Positions 27,648 to 39,575 of a stretch of DNA of 64,000 bases are shown here, piece by piece. Source of the stretch: Macrobrachium rosenbergii (taxonomy: Eukaryota; Arthropoda; Malacostraca; Decapoda; Palaemonidae); the NCBI RefSeq assembly GCF_040412425.1, contig NC_089763.1, positions 57,852,587 to 57,916,586 of the forward strand. The letters are read 5' to 3'. The position numbers and the translations under genes are program-made. The stretch's first letter is position 1; the number at the start of each line of letters is the position of its first letter. The notes beneath the pieces are model-generated. The model was not told where the DNA came from. It made no database searches and saw only the letters and a program-made list of their open reading frames with translations.

Positions 27648-28427
27648 TCAGGCATTGCACAATTTACAATTTACTTTACTGCTACAAGTCTTACTGCTAT
27701 GGCCTTTAGCGAAACAATTAAAACAACATTGCGATATGACTAGTTGTTGTTTCTTTGCGGTGGCGTTAGGATACTTGGTACAATTAAAGGGTGAATGATT
27801 TCCATTACAAAATGGACATGCTCTGTTACATGAAGCGTTTGAGTCTAACATGGGATTGTGACTTTTGTTATCTAGACTTTCCCCCCTCTGAAGGGCATCG
27901 TCTTCCATGCTACGAATAAGGATATCAAGTGCAGTAAACAATTCATTTAGGTCAAATCCACACTTTTGCAAATATGCAACGACTTTCTGATAAACTCGCC
28001 CCTGAGACAATTTTTGACAAATTAGGCTCAATAGCACTCCCTGGTTTAATCCAGACCCACTCAGTCTCTTGATTTGCTCTATCAGTATGGTCAGTTCAAT
28101 ACGGAAGGCTTTTAATTCCTTACAATTACATTTCGGCACAAAAAGATCAGCTAACCGCTGATGCAAGATTACTAAGGTCTGATGGTCGTTCCCATAATAT
28201 TTTTTCAGCAACTCCCACGCTACTTTGTAATTTCCTGCCGTTACGCTTAGAGATTGCACCACTCTAAGTGGCTCCCCATCCAGGGATCCCAACAGATATG
28301 TGAACTTCGCCACGTCATCAATGTCCGTGTGTTTATGGACATGCACATCAAATAATTCTTGGCAGTTACTGAACTCACTCTTCTCTCCCTTGAATGTGGG
28401 CAGAGGCAATTCCTTCAATTTAGGCAT
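27648..28427 (-). pseudogene. BEL/Pao gag, capsid-like region and zinc knuckles
   Basis: 259 codons. The N-terminal half, LPLPTFKGEKSEFSNCQELF then LLGSLDGEPLRVVQSL, is the DUF1759-type gag core found in BEL/Pao elements. Near residues 210-255 are two Cys/His clusters: CPFCNGNHSPFNC (CX2CX4HX4C) and CCFNCFAKGHSSKTC (a CX2CX4HX4C knuckle), which would bind the element's RNA. The frame is preceded directly by an in-frame TGA and follows a separate N-terminal fragment (28,498-28,722) in another frame. It ends at a TAA at 27,648 and the protease follows in a different frame. Confidence 0.88.
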
Positions 28428-28497
28428 TCAGGTTGTGGGTTGGTTTGTGGGTATAAGTCTCAGTTCGACTCATAAGTAGCGTGGTTGTTCTCGCTGC

Positions 28498-28722
28498 TCA
28501 ATTGAATGACTGCCGCACTTGATCATGCGTTAATGTTTCTAATTTGCTCGGGTTAGATATATACAAAGTTCTCAAACGCTGCTCGTCAGCTTGAATCCTG
28601 TTCAACAAATTCTCATACACTGTGACATGATGTGATTCGAGGAGTATCCCTTGAGCACGTACCAGATTGTCATCTAGGAGGCCCAGGATGGCTTCCATTT
28701 GGGCTTCATTGCTGGCCGCCAT
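28498..28722 (-). CDS. BEL/Pao gag N-terminal segment (or leader ORF)
   Basis: 74 codons from ATG at 28,722, MAASNEAQMEAILGLLDDNL, strongly alpha-helical and charged, ending in a TGA at 28,498. BEL gags usually start with a helical segment before the DUF1759 region, so this is probably the beginning of gag with a frame change in the next 70 bp. It could instead be a real short ORF. It lies about 450 bp downstream of the 5' LTR on the minus strand. Confidence 0.6.
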   Translation of the reverse strand: MAASNEAQMEAILGLLDDNLVRAQGILLESHHVTVYENLLNRIQADEQRLRTLYISNPSKLETLTHDQVRQSFN

Positions 28723-29172
28723 TTTGTGAATGTGTGGGAGGGTGACTACTTATTTCATTAACTTAATCAGTAAGTGAAAAAAGGAGTGTACTTGGCAAAC
28801 AATTCAAAGGGGTTAGAAGGAATGATGCCAGCCTAAGTTACGTTACTCTCACCAAACAGTTAAAAGCAATACACAGCCACCCATCCTGCTAGTTAACTCT
28901 GGCGTACTTGCTCACCTCGGATGAGTCTCACTATTCGGTTCACACAACAACTAAATTATATCTCCTGTTCTAGAAGGGAAGCTCGCTAGATTCTAGGCTA
29001 ACTATCAGGCCTCCGGGCCTATGATAAATTTCAGTTTCTATGCCCCCACTTTTGGGCAAACAGGCTGGCAACTGTGAGTGCCCTACCACCAAAACTCTGA
29101 ATACCATGCCCCGCCTAACCTCCCACCGGGGGACTAACACTTGGGTTGATCCAGTTCAAAGGACCACTAAAA
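28723..29172 (-). other. BEL/Pao leader with primer-binding-site candidate
   Basis: Non-coding leader between the 5' LTR and gag. On the minus strand a TGG-initiated stretch, TGGTCCTTTGAACTGG, starts about 8 nt after the LTR and is the best candidate for a tRNA primer-binding site. I could not match it to a specific tRNA. Confidence 0.55.
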
Positions 29173-30031
29173 TGTTGGGAATTTCCTCGACAGACGTCAT
29201 TGTATTTTCTTTGTGCACGATCAATCCACAAATTACGAAAGTGACTTAGCCCCCATGCAAGGATAAACGAGTCACGTATCAGGTTTTTTACAATTTATTT
29301 ACAAAAATAAAACCATCTCAATCATCACCCTTACATAACAAACACACAAAAACCCTAAAAAAAAACACACACCAACTAACCTGCAATCTCCATACCTGCA
29401 ACACAAAACAGGTGGGCTACACAACTGCCCTCAACCTCAAAGAAACCACTGAAATTTAATGACAACTAATGCAATGCCACCGCAGCACACAAACGCCCAA
29501 ACAGTTATTCTTACCCAATCACTCTCATTACAGCTACACAGGAGCACTCACGCATCCCAGCGATAACAGACAAAATCAAACGCCATTAAGTTACCGGTCT
29601 CTTGAAAGGGCAAAATCTCCGTGCGAATAGAAAATGTAACGCTTCGTCACACCCAAAAATAAACTTCCTTTCCTTGTTACTAACCTCACATAAACCTCTA
29701 GGAGCCCAAACACACACGTCTACCAAGAACAAGATCCCTGGAGCGACAAGACAGAGACAAGCGCGCGACAGTCACACTTCCCTGTCCAGGCGGCTGCTAA
29801 TTGGGTCAATCTATTTCTAGTCACTTAAGGACCCCAAACTCACAACAAACCACTCAAACAAGCAACAAGACGTTGCATACTGCGGCCGTACGTGCATTTC
29901 AAGAAAATTTGCAATAATAGTCGTGTTTATGATGTGCCTTGTCTAGTAAGTTCCCGCCATTCTGTGAGCCCTGTAGAATCGGTGGTAGTTTGAAGCGAAA
30001 AAAATCCTGTGCACTGAACTTTTTCGCGACA
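29173..30031 (-). repeat. 5' LTR of the BEL/Pao element
   Basis: 859 bp, TG...CA, collinear with 21,656-22,406 except for about 125 extra bp at 29,552-29,676 and scattered substitutions. The minus strand is the sense direction. Confidence 0.92.
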
Positions 30032-30264
30032 AACCATTTGCTTTGGGCGCTTTGTTTTAATGACATATGGTCAACTTTATGCATCATTTTGACTAAATTA
30101 TTGTAAATAATATAAATAATGTTGTTGTTGACTTTATTGTTTGTTGTTGCTGTTGTTATAAGTCTATTTATTAATTTTGCTTCTAATTTTACGTAGTTAA
30201 TTTTAATTCTTTTGGTAGACGTTGAATTGAACCTTGGGCCTGCTACTCATTACCGTAAGAAGAA

Positions 30265-30600
30265 ATGCAGATCATTGACTCAAATATTCGAGGCTTAAGG
30301 TTAAATTTTCTTGAGCTCCAGTTTTGTGCCCATAACGATGATTTCATATTTCTATCTGAGACACTTGTAAGTAGTAACAAGTCAAAGTTGAGTTTTTAAT
30401 CCCAGGGTTTGATAGTTATAATTTTATTTATCGTCGTAACATACCACATAGCAACATATGGCTGTGTGCACTAAGTCTGGACGACCTATTTATCATCAGA
30501 AAAACTGTAGTTGCCATGAAATTCCTTATTTTGAGATTTTCTGAGAGTTCTACAACCTTTACATACACACAATCAAAATTTTTATGATTCTATATATTGC
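30265..30600 (+). pseudogene. Non-LTR retrotransposon endonuclease remnant
   Basis: The frame from ATG at 30,265 reads SNIRGLRLNFLELQF and FIFLSETLVSSNKSKL, resembling the start of an AP-type endonuclease of CR1/jockey-like LINEs (consensus NIRGL...N..EL...D...L.ET). After a stop near 30,397 the next frame continues LIPGFDSYNFIYRRNIPHSN, also typical of that domain. Later segments (NLYIHTIKIFM) may continue it. The enzyme nicks target DNA for target-primed reverse transcription. No RT follows within the window, so this is a truncated, frameshifted fragment. The 3' limit is uncertain. Confidence 0.65.
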
Positions 30601-30808
30601 TGTCTCTTGGAAAGGACTAGTATGGCTCAGTACAGGATTCAAAAGCTTCATTCAATAATTGTTGAGACTGCAGTGCAAAGCCAGCTAGTGGCTTGAATCA
30701 AATTTCCCTGATCAGCAGGCCAGGCCTGCTCTTGAGTTCTGTGTATCCCCCGATTTTGTCCAGGTACCTTAGAAACCCATGAATATTTCTGGTAATAAAT
30801 TAGACCTG

Positions 30809-30810
<2 letters not shown>

Positions 30811-30883
<73 letters not shown>
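30811..30883. repeat. (TAA)n microsatellite
   Basis: 73-bp TAA run, the only trinucleotide microsatellite of this length here. It follows the LINE remnant by about 200 bp. Confidence 0.97.
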
Positions 30884-32271
30884 TTTGGCATTGAAAAAAG
30901 GATATCTTGAGAGAGACAAGCATTTCTTTCAACAAGCAGTTAATGACAAGGTGAAAGAAGCAGGTTAAAGCCCTAGTGTCCTTGTATGGGGCTCTGCTAA
31001 TGGGTTTCAATATCTCAGGAAAATACGTCCCCGACAAAGTGACAAGGAGCATTAACAATGTGGAGACAAAAAATCTTCCATGAGCTTCAGATGCTACTAA
31101 TTATAATAGCCCCCAACCATACATACATTATAATATTGGCTAAAAATAGTTTTACCAAATTTTATGGCAATCATAACCACACCCATTTTGACCATGAAAT
31201 GGAACCCCTATAGTCTGCACTACAGTAAACTGCCATAGCCTGCACATATGCGATGCTATGGGAGTAGATGAACTTTCTGATAAGAACAAGAAAGAAATAA
31301 ATGAATCAGACCATGCTTAGAAGCTTGACACTGATGGTCGAGAAAATTTGGTCTACATTACTGTTTATTCAAATAAATTACGAGGCCAGATATCAGTTCA
31401 CCACTACCAGAAAGTATTAAATGTATGGAAAAACAACACTAAATAAAATGATATTGTTCAAAATACAATCACCAAAGGAGAAAGGAACAGTGAATTTTAC
31501 AGAAACATCAATATATGCATGCTCGAAGTACAGCGAATAGGGAGAATCCCTTATTGCAATCTGGTACTCCAGAAGTAAACGAATCAACGCAAAAGAAGCG
31601 GTATACACCGTGCCAAATAAGACCGTCCATTTCAGATTGTCACACCAGCTAGCAGGAGGACATTAACTTTAAATTTGAGATATTGGCAAAAGAGTAGAGA
31701 ACAAGAAAATTATAATATAATAGTTTTCCTAGTTAATATGTCCAGCACACATTTGAAATTAAATAAAAAAGGAAAAGAAAGGAGGAAAACTGCATAGGAG
31801 TGCAAGCTTGCTTTAGCGCACCCTCACGCAAGGGAACTTGCACAGAAGCTATGATATAATTTATATAGCCGTAGTTTGAGGACATGGTCATATTGGTCGC
31901 CGCATCTTACCCAAAGTCGCAGCACCGCAAGTAGCGATATACAGTATGTGCTTCCTTCGGTGATGCATAAAAGAATCAAGAAGAACGAGGTTGGAGGCAC
32001 TAAATTATGCTTACCCAGTAAACTTCAAAACTTACGTTATGATAATATACTGTGTTTAATAAAGTCAGAAGGGAAATTATTATGGTATTTAACCAGAGAA
32101 GATAAGTGATCTTACGGATCACGGAAGTTGAAAAATGTACTTTTATTAACATGAGTAGTCTGTAGAACAGTCATAGAGTTGTTCCGGGTTTACTATTCTC
32201 TTAGCTTTTATGAACTTTCAGAACATAGCTCAACTTCAATTATCATCTTACTTTTTCGTTCCTAACTTTTT

Positions 32272-32344
<73 letters not shown>

Positions 32345-34210
32345 TGCTATCCATGAGATTTTATGTTTAGTTGCAAGAATATCAAATGTTGATAGATTGT
32401 CTTAGAACTCTTTGAAATACAATAATAAAACATTTAGATATGAACACTAGTTTTGAATATAATGAGGTAAATTTCAAACACTTACGTCGGATAATGCCAT
32501 TCTTTGTTGTCTATAGACTTCCGCGGTCAAATGTAAATGTTTTTATGGAAGAATTTGTCATACTTCCGGAAATGACTGACATAGTAGCGATGAAAGTCAG
32601 TAACTATGGGGACTTACCACCCGGCAAGTCATAATGCAGTTGCATTCAATGAGTTATTGGGATCGTATCGGTGCTTAATAATGTTGATTGCGTAAGAATT
32701 CGACAGGACTCTAAATAGCTCTGTCCGAAGTAACTTGATAGATAATCGTGCACCGAATATTAGTGATGAGAAGTGCATCTTCTCTCCACTTTTATGATAC
32801 CGATATTGAAAAACATTGCAATAAAGATCCATCCAATACCACAATGGTCCCGTTGCATATAAATATAAGAAGCGCTCATATTTTTTGTGATCATGGTAAC
32901 CAAGAGCTGTGAGTGTAAGTGTGTTATGATTGTTCATAATCGGGTGAGTAAAAGTGAATATGGTGACATGTGGCCGTTGAGGAAGATCCGCATGGTTCAA
33001 TGGCGAGACTAGGAAACTAATGAGGGGAAAAAAGACGTAAAGAGGACAAATGACAAAGGTTAAAGACTAAATCTGCATGGAAAGAATGTAGAATTGTAAA
33101 TAACTGACAATCTTGCCATAAAGAAAGAGGAAAGCCGAGTAGGCTATTATCATTAGATGATTGGAAAAGTAACAGTGTGTATAAATAAATTATATGTTTT
33201 GAAAGCACTTGATTATCAAAACTTATGTTCTTATAAGGTCTGTTTCAAATTTATGACTTACATCCAAAATGCCATCGTGTTATGTCCAATATTGTGTGTA
33301 TGACATGTGAATTTGTGGGTCGCACAGAGAGCCATCAGTGGAGCTGGGCTAAAATATAAAAAAAATTAATTGTTAGCTGTATACTGTACAATAAGCTCCC
33401 TGTTCATGATGTTTTTTTTATTTTAATATTTCAAAAATTTTGCATTTAAAAGAGAACTGGATTTTTTATTAGAATTCCATCTGGTCACAAAAATAAAGCC
33501 CGATTCCTCACATGTTGGTACGCCTGTTACATGTCACTTGTGTTTTACCAAGATTCAAGCACCACTCTCGCTTCGTGTTTCGTGGAATGGTACTGCTTTT
33601 TGCTCCAAACGGATTTAGTTAAGTTACGCTTTGAGGGTGTTGACTAGATGAGTTTCTGATAAGACCGGGAGATGTTCTTTTGGTGCTAAATGATAATTTT
33701 TGATCGAGTTCATCCTTTTTGTAGTGTATTTATGAAGTTTGTGATGTGTTGGGTGCGCGTTATGATCTGTGGAGTAGGCCTAGTGAGCGCCATTCTTCTC
33801 ATGCAGATGAAGGTAAGGTTCAAGTGGACAAGTTCATTGCAAATGCAATATAGTCAGGGCTACTTTAGAAAAACTGCTCAGACCAAACGAGTAAGTGATT
33901 AGGCTAAGCTATGACACCTTTTTTTCCTCATCCTACCTGCCCTTTAGTCGTAGAGTTGACTTGGGCTACCAAGGGGAAATGAGTAACCTAGACCTACCGT
34001 ACTTGGAAGGCTCATCCATTTTTACGACAAAAATGGCGTGTGTTTCCGTATTTATTGGGAATATATCCGTATAACGCCTTGGGCATGGGTAAAATTGTAT
34101 TATAAACCTTTGTCGTATTCTGTGCTTGAAAATATCATTCTCCTCTGTTGTGAGGCGTGTGCTGGGAACGCTGTGATGCGCGCCTTGTTAGCAAATCCCA
34201 ACCAACCGCA
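30884..34210. other. Non-coding DNA, with one (TA)n tract
   Basis: AT-rich. Frames of 60-120 codons at 31,417, 31,876, 32,629 (-) and 33,690 have no recognisable motif and I do not support them as genes. Confidence 0.45.
32277..32342. repeat. (TA)n microsatellite
   Basis: 66-bp TA run after a T-run. Confidence 0.97.
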
Positions 34211-34230
34211 CCTAACCTAACCTAACTTAG
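34211..34230 (-). repeat. Short TTAGG-type pentamer array
   Basis: CCTAACCTAACCTAACTTAG: three CCTAA units plus a degenerate one. TTAGG is the usual arthropod telomere repeat; four units are far too few for a telomere. Similar pairs occur at about 36,130 and 36,188. Confidence 0.7.
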
Positions 34231-34258
34231 GGTACCAGGTCCATACGTTAGTGCATGA

Positions 34259-34568
34259 ACCCCGTAGGGTGTTAGTGCTATCAGTTCACCTCATGCGGTG
34301 CACTGTAGGCATTACTTGACGTTCTTTGCAGCAGTCCTTCGGCCTCTAGCAGCAACCCCTTTCATTTCGTTTACTGTACATCTGTTCATATTCTTTTCTT
34401 CCATCTTCTTATTTTTCACCCTCTCCTAACAATTGTTTCATAGTGCAACAGCGAGGTTTTCCTCCTGTTACACCTTTAAAACCTTTTATGTTCAGTTTCC
34501 CTTTCAGCACTGAATGACCTCATGGGTCCCAGCACTTGGCCTTTGGCCTGAATTTTATATTCCACCAT
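34259..34568 (+). mobile_element. SINE-like insertion with 12-bp target duplications
   Basis: A 310-bp non-coding unit flanked by identical direct repeats GTTAGTGCATGA at 34,247-34,258 and 34,569-34,580. The unit contains TGCGGTGCACTGTAGGC near its 5' end and GCACTTGGCCTTTGGCC near its 3' end. I associate these sequences with a high-copy decapod repeat, but from memory only. Duplications of this length point to target-primed reverse transcription. No coding capacity and no poly-A tail are seen. Confidence 0.85.
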
Positions 34569-34859
34569 GTTAGTGCATGATATTAGTTTGCAAAAGTTTC
34601 ATGAACTTACCTTAATCTGAATGAGAGTTATCAGAGGGATTAGCCTAAGGTCCATGTATTTCATTCATATTGTTCCCCCCACCCAGAAACCCTGCTTTTC
34701 CACAGTGGTCCCCCAATTTAGGTTGGTGGGGTTACATCTGGTTAAAAAGTACTGATTTGTTAATGAAATGAATATAAAAAACTTTCAAAGCACACATTGA
34801 AATATATGGAAATGCAATAATGGTATAAGGTAAAATAATGCCTGTGCACTTTGTGCACT

Positions 34860-36760
34860 AGAGTTTAACCCATACAGGTATTCTGGAGTTGAACATATGA
34901 ATTTCTTATGTCTTAGTGTGTGTTTTGTATGTTTCTGACATTCATTTCGGTGTTGGATTAATAGTTTTATAGTTGCCAGACCCCATATATCCTGCAGTAT
35001 TATTTTACTTAAATACCACAACTGGCAATAGGAGTTTTTGCATAATACGAAAATCATCGCTAAATCAATCTCAAATTTATTGTTACCAAGATATTTACTG
35101 TCTTTTGTTTATGTATTTAATATTCATCCCCATGGGGCTGGTAGTAACATGACCCTCGTGGGAATATATAGTTGTGGTATTAAATTAGAAATACAGGACA
35201 GTACCATGGAAACCTATCTTACAATTATGGAAGACCACTGACAAACAAGATTTTGGACAGCAGAAAATACCAAAGTGAAAAACAAGAATATATTCTAACC
35301 CTGATGTCTGTTTGAGAACATTCATAAACTTTACCTTTCTTAGTGTAAGAGCTGTCCGAATCACTAGTTTCGTGTTTAAAAAAAAAAAAAACCTGGTTTC
35401 CCTGTGTGGTCCCATATAACCATAGGATATAAGAGAGTTCCAGTATCTTTAAAACATAATGTGCTCCTGGAATGAACATCATAAACATTTAAAAATTCTA
35501 GGTAAGTTTTGCATATAATTCTGCAATACAGCTGAAACAATCTGGGAACAAGAGTTACACGGCTGCCCTAAGAATTTAAATCGGTTTTCTCAATGAACTG
35601 AATTCCAGAATTCCACTTGAATGGGAAAGTAACAAGAGACATTGAAAGTACACTGACCATCCTTACCCACGATGAACCAGGACAAAAAAAAAAAAAAAAA
35701 AAAAAAAAAATTCATATGGGTAGCCCACTTGAATGAACATCAAAGCATAAACAAAGAACATAGAATAGAATCTTAGTGGGTAACAATTTTTGGTAAATTT
35801 TTACTTTAAATCATACAGTAATTGTATTCTGGAGTTGAAAATATGATTTTCTTAAGTTTGTGTGTGTGGTTGGAACATTTTTAATGTTTGCTTTGTGAGA
35901 AAGATAACTTTTAGAACTACTGGATCCCCTCATATCCTACAATTATGGGGGACCTCAGTGGGATGGCAGGTTTTTGGGTGGGGGAAACCACAAATGAAGT
36001 GAAATACAAAGATGTATTTAACTTAACCTATGGCACAGGTCTTTGCCTGGTCTGGGGCCTTTTCCTGCTGTGGATCCCCTCCCCCAACATAACCAAGGGC
36101 ACTATATTTAAACTAGTAAAGGAGATGCGCCCTAACCTAACATAGGGTGCCTGAAGGAGATTCCCTCTCACCCCCTTGAACACCCCACCTAACCTAAACT
36201 AGGGTGATGGGTCCTTACCAACCCCCCTCCAACACAACCTATGTTACCAGGTCTTTATGTACTTAAAGTGTGGGGTCACTTTTAAAACCTTCGATAAACC
36301 TTACTTTAATAGCAGTCAGAGCTTCCGGAAGTATCATGGGGATATTAGAATAAATCCATGTATTTTAATTTTTTGTATTTTCACCACCCCATAATCCCAG
36401 TTTCTTACTATGGCCCCCATAGTTGTAGGATGTAAGGGGGATCCTATATCTCCAAAACAAGACCTAGCCTATGAATTTGCTACTGAAATTGGAGTGAGAA
36501 ACATTCATAACACACTAAAACTGGAAAATCACATTTTCAACTCAAGAATACACTTATGGTTTAAAGGCAAGATTTAATAAAAACCAGACATTCAAGAAAC
36601 CATACTTTAATGAGAATCAGAACTTGTAAGAGTAAACCATCATGGGGAGGTTAGAACATAGCCTTATCATTTCATTTGCCCTGTATTTTTCCCCACCCAG
36701 AAATTCTTGTTTCATATATGATGCCCTAATTATAGCTATTTTGTAAAGAACAGCAACCCC
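34860..36760. repeat. Cluster of degenerate copies of one dispersed repeat
   Basis: Related segments occur in both orientations. Minus-like copies lie at about 34,865-35,000 and 35,825-35,945 (shared TATTCTGGAGTTGAA). Plus-like copies lie at about 35,390-35,480, 36,395-36,555 and 36,690-36,760 (shared GGTCCCATATAACCATAGG-type and GTTTC..TATGG motifs, CTCAAGAATACAC). A further copy is at about 49,090-49,200 directly after element A. Copies are diverged and non-coding; exact limits are uncertain. Confidence 0.55.
35683..35710 (+). repeat. A28 homopolymer
   Basis: Uninterrupted run of 28 A. It might be the tail of a retroposed sequence, but I see no target duplication around it. Confidence 0.9.
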
Positions 36761-36888
36761 AGAGTAAGGGTTGTTTATTTCTAATATTTGGGGTGGCTGA
36801 TGTTATTCTGATACTGGCGGTGCATCTGTTTGTTGATCAGTACTGGGGGTGGCTGATGTTAACAAGTTCATTCTGGAGGATAACAATG

Positions 36889-37055
36889 GGTAATTACATG
36901 GATCTTTACAACGTCTGTTTCTACTTTAAACAGCAGCTTAAGAATTAAAAATTTGAGGTAGTGCTCTTTTGTTTTTTTGTGCAGGTAAGTGCCTGACCAC
37001 TTTTGGGGAAGAATAGGTACAACACAACTAAAGAGCTCAGTTCGTTTCTGCCGTT
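36889..37055 (+). repeat. Left inverted terminal repeat of element A
   Basis: Starts GGTAATTACATG and runs to CTCAGTTCGTTTCTGCC. Reverse-complementary to the right end at 48,895-49,050. The outermost TATA-rich part of the repeat is missing on this side. Confidence 0.8.
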
Positions 37056-37225
37056 GATGACCGAACATCGGTCGTTCAGCAGGTGTGTTTTGTTAATTCA
37101 GGAGTAGTTTTGCCGGATGGTTTGGTTGTCCATCGAAGGATTTGGTAAAGTATTCTTTCATTTGGTAGCCTCCAAGCTATATTTTTTTAGCTTAGCTTAG
37201 CCTTTTTTCAATTTTTTGGACTATT

Positions 37226-38930
37226 ATGTCAGACACGAGTGTGACCAGTAACCGGTACTGCAGCAAAGGCTGTAATACTAGGTTGACTTCATTTAAATAT
37301 GGTGAACATTGTTTGTTTTCACTGCCGTGGACAAGTATGTTCCCCTGACTTGACTTGCGAGGAATGTAAAGATTGGGCTGTAAGTAAATGAAAAAGTGTT
37401 GACCAATGATTTGAATAAGTTAGAGAAAGCTAGGCTTAGGAAAGCAGCTGCTAGAGCTGAGACTAGAGCTTCTGTGTCCTCTATACCTTTGACTTCACGT
37501 TTCCTGATTCCCACTTCTCTCGCTCTCCCTACAACTCTGCTACCTGGCTCCCTTCCCTCTGAACCTAGTGCCACCGCCATCCTTGAAGCTTGGATGGATA
37601 AAAAATTTGACGCTTTAGTATGGACTGTTGCTCAGATAGGATCATAATGCAAGTGTCAGTGCAAGTGCTAGTGCCTGCACCCGGGGTAGTGTTGTGGAGG
37701 GGCTGGCCACTCGTCCCACTGATGCTCCTAGACAAGGATCCCTGCCAAACTCCCCTGCACCTGGGAGGAGGCAAACCATAGGTCCAAGGGAGGTTGGTGG
37801 GGTTTGCCCACGAGTAGTTGCTTCCTCAGTTGAGCCTGTTGCTGGTCCCAGGTATCAACAGACAGCCACTGGAAAGGCATCTTATGGACCTCCTAAATTT
37901 GGTCCCTGCCAGACTCCTCTACACCTGGGAGGAGGCAAACCATAAGTCCAAGGGAGGTCGATGGGGTTTGTCCACGAGTAGTTGTTTCCTCACCCAAACC
38001 TGTTGCTATTTCCCAGGTTTCGGCAGCCAAATGCTCGAAAGGTGTCCAATTGGATCACACCTTATCTTCCAGTGGTTTTGATTCTGAACCCAAAGGACAT
38101 GGTCGACGTTTTCAGGAGTCTTCTAGGCCTTTGAAGAGGCATGTTGCAGACATGCACCCAGTGGTACCTCGCAAGCACCATAAGGATCAAGAGCCCTCTT
38201 GCAGCTATTGAGAAAACAGAAAGCTCCCTTTGGACACCATGCTCCCATTGGCCCGAAAGCACCCATTGGCTCATAAGCGCCCATAGGCTCACAAGCACCA
38301 ATTGGCTCACAAGCACCAATTGGCTCCCAAGTGCCAATTGGCTACCAAGCACCAATTGGCTCCAAAGCGCCAATTGGCCCATAAGCGCACCTTGGATCTC
38401 CCTCTCCCATTGGATCCGAGCTCCCAGTGACTCATAAGCCTGCTGCAGGTTCAGTTCACATTGTAGCTCCAGAAATCCTGTTGGCTCCCAGCTTTCCAGC
38501 TTTGGGACACAAGTCCGAGACTCCAGGTTCAGATGTCCCTATTTCTGCAGGTCAACCTGTTTTGGCGCCTTCTGTGTCACAGATCCCCAAGGCCATGTCC
38601 TCTTCACCTGCCGCTGATCGTGCAAAGTCTGCAGGTACATCAGCAACCCAAGACTCTTCTTTGCTTCCCATTCACCAATGTTTGGACCACATCCTGGAAC
38701 TGTTGAAGAACCTTCATCTTTGAAACCAGAAGAACCACAGCAAGATTTGGCGCATTCTGCTGTATCTTCAGCAGAGGAGGAACCTGAACCAGAACAGCCT
38801 TCATCAGCTTACACCTCATTATTGAATTATTTTCTGTTCTGCTTCCCATTATATTTCTCCATCACGGCTCTTTCTTCCCTGAGATCAGTGTTGTTACATC
38901 AATCCTCGAGTATCACTAGACTCCTGTAGA
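37226..38930 (+). pseudogene. Element A gag pseudogene
   Basis: Recognisable by comparison with element B. A cysteine cluster VCFHCRGQVCSPDLTCEECK (CX2CX4CX6CX2C, about 37,310-37,375) is followed by a basic helical segment (NDLNKLEKARLRKAAARAET) and a proline-rich linker. A 164-bp tandem duplication (37,761 and 37,925) follows, then an 18-bp repeat region (38,255-38,385), and a C-terminal EEEPEPEQPSSAYTSLLNYF. The Cys cluster presumably binds nucleic acid; that is inference. Frame changes follow the first ATG (37,226), and a TGA interrupts after the Cys cluster, so the gene is dead. A possible start inside the correct frame is ATG at about 37,301. Confidence 0.72.
38255..38385 (+). repeat. 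18-bp minisatellite within element A gag
   Basis: About six copies of an 18-bp unit (AAGCACCAATTGGCTCAC and variants) encoding a hexapeptide KHQLAP/KHQLAH in the gag frame. Confidence 0.88.
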
Positions 38931-39575
38931 TGGCCCTCTCAATTTGTCCAAGAAAGCATTGTCAGGGATTGACTCTTGGCTGTCTGAGAAGAGGGAGTTG
39001 GGCAAAGTTGTATTTTCTTCCCCTCCTTCTCAGTTTTCCTGAAGGAGGTATGTATTCTATACAACCGGGGAAGCTCCTTCCTTGGGAGTTTCTGCTATAT
39101 TCGTACATGCAGACTGGCTCGGAGTCCTGTCGTGTGTGGACAAGGTGATTTGAGATGGAGCACAGGAGTTAGCTGCTTTTTTTCATCATGTATACTTAAG
39201 AAAGGAGACATGTGTGTTCTTTCACCACTAAAGGAATGACACCGTCCCAGAGATCTGCTCCTTTTTTCGCTCATCTGTACAGTACCAGCCTTTTTTCCTC
39301 GAATGACATTAGAGCTGGGTAGCTACGGAATTGCAAAAGGCTACTCACAACCTTCTTGTGCAGTCGTCCAAGCAAACGATGGAGTCTAACCGAACACCTG
39401 CTGTTTCATTTAATCCTCGGCCTCTCTCTCTCTCTCCAGCCATGGCCCTTTCAAGGTAACAGAAGAAGAGCTTCCTTGCGCTCACACACGAATCCCAGAT
39501 CAGTTCGCCCTATCAGCAAGAAGTCCTCTTCTAGACCAGTCTCTAGCCAGTGAGACTTCAGTCCTCCGTCTACCT

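Larger units (their letters stand above)
21656..30031 (-). mobile_element. BEL/Pao-type LTR retrotransposon, decayed
   Basis: An 8,376-bp element bounded by two LTRs in direct orientation, both beginning TG and ending CA. On the minus strand the order is 5' LTR (29,173-30,031), leader, gag, aspartic protease, reverse transcriptase, RNase H, integrase, non-coding 3' region, 3' LTR (21,656-22,406). Integrase lying downstream of RNase H and a gag with two zinc knuckles fit BEL/Pao. Flanks CACCA and AACCA are a candidate 5-bp target duplication with one mismatch. Every coding domain is interrupted by stops or frameshifts and the LTRs differ, so it is an old, inactive copy. Confidence 0.92.

Noticed and set aside
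34211..34230. TTAGG-type repeats as a telomere or chromosome end
   Set aside because: Only three or four degenerate units, surrounded by ordinary sequence.
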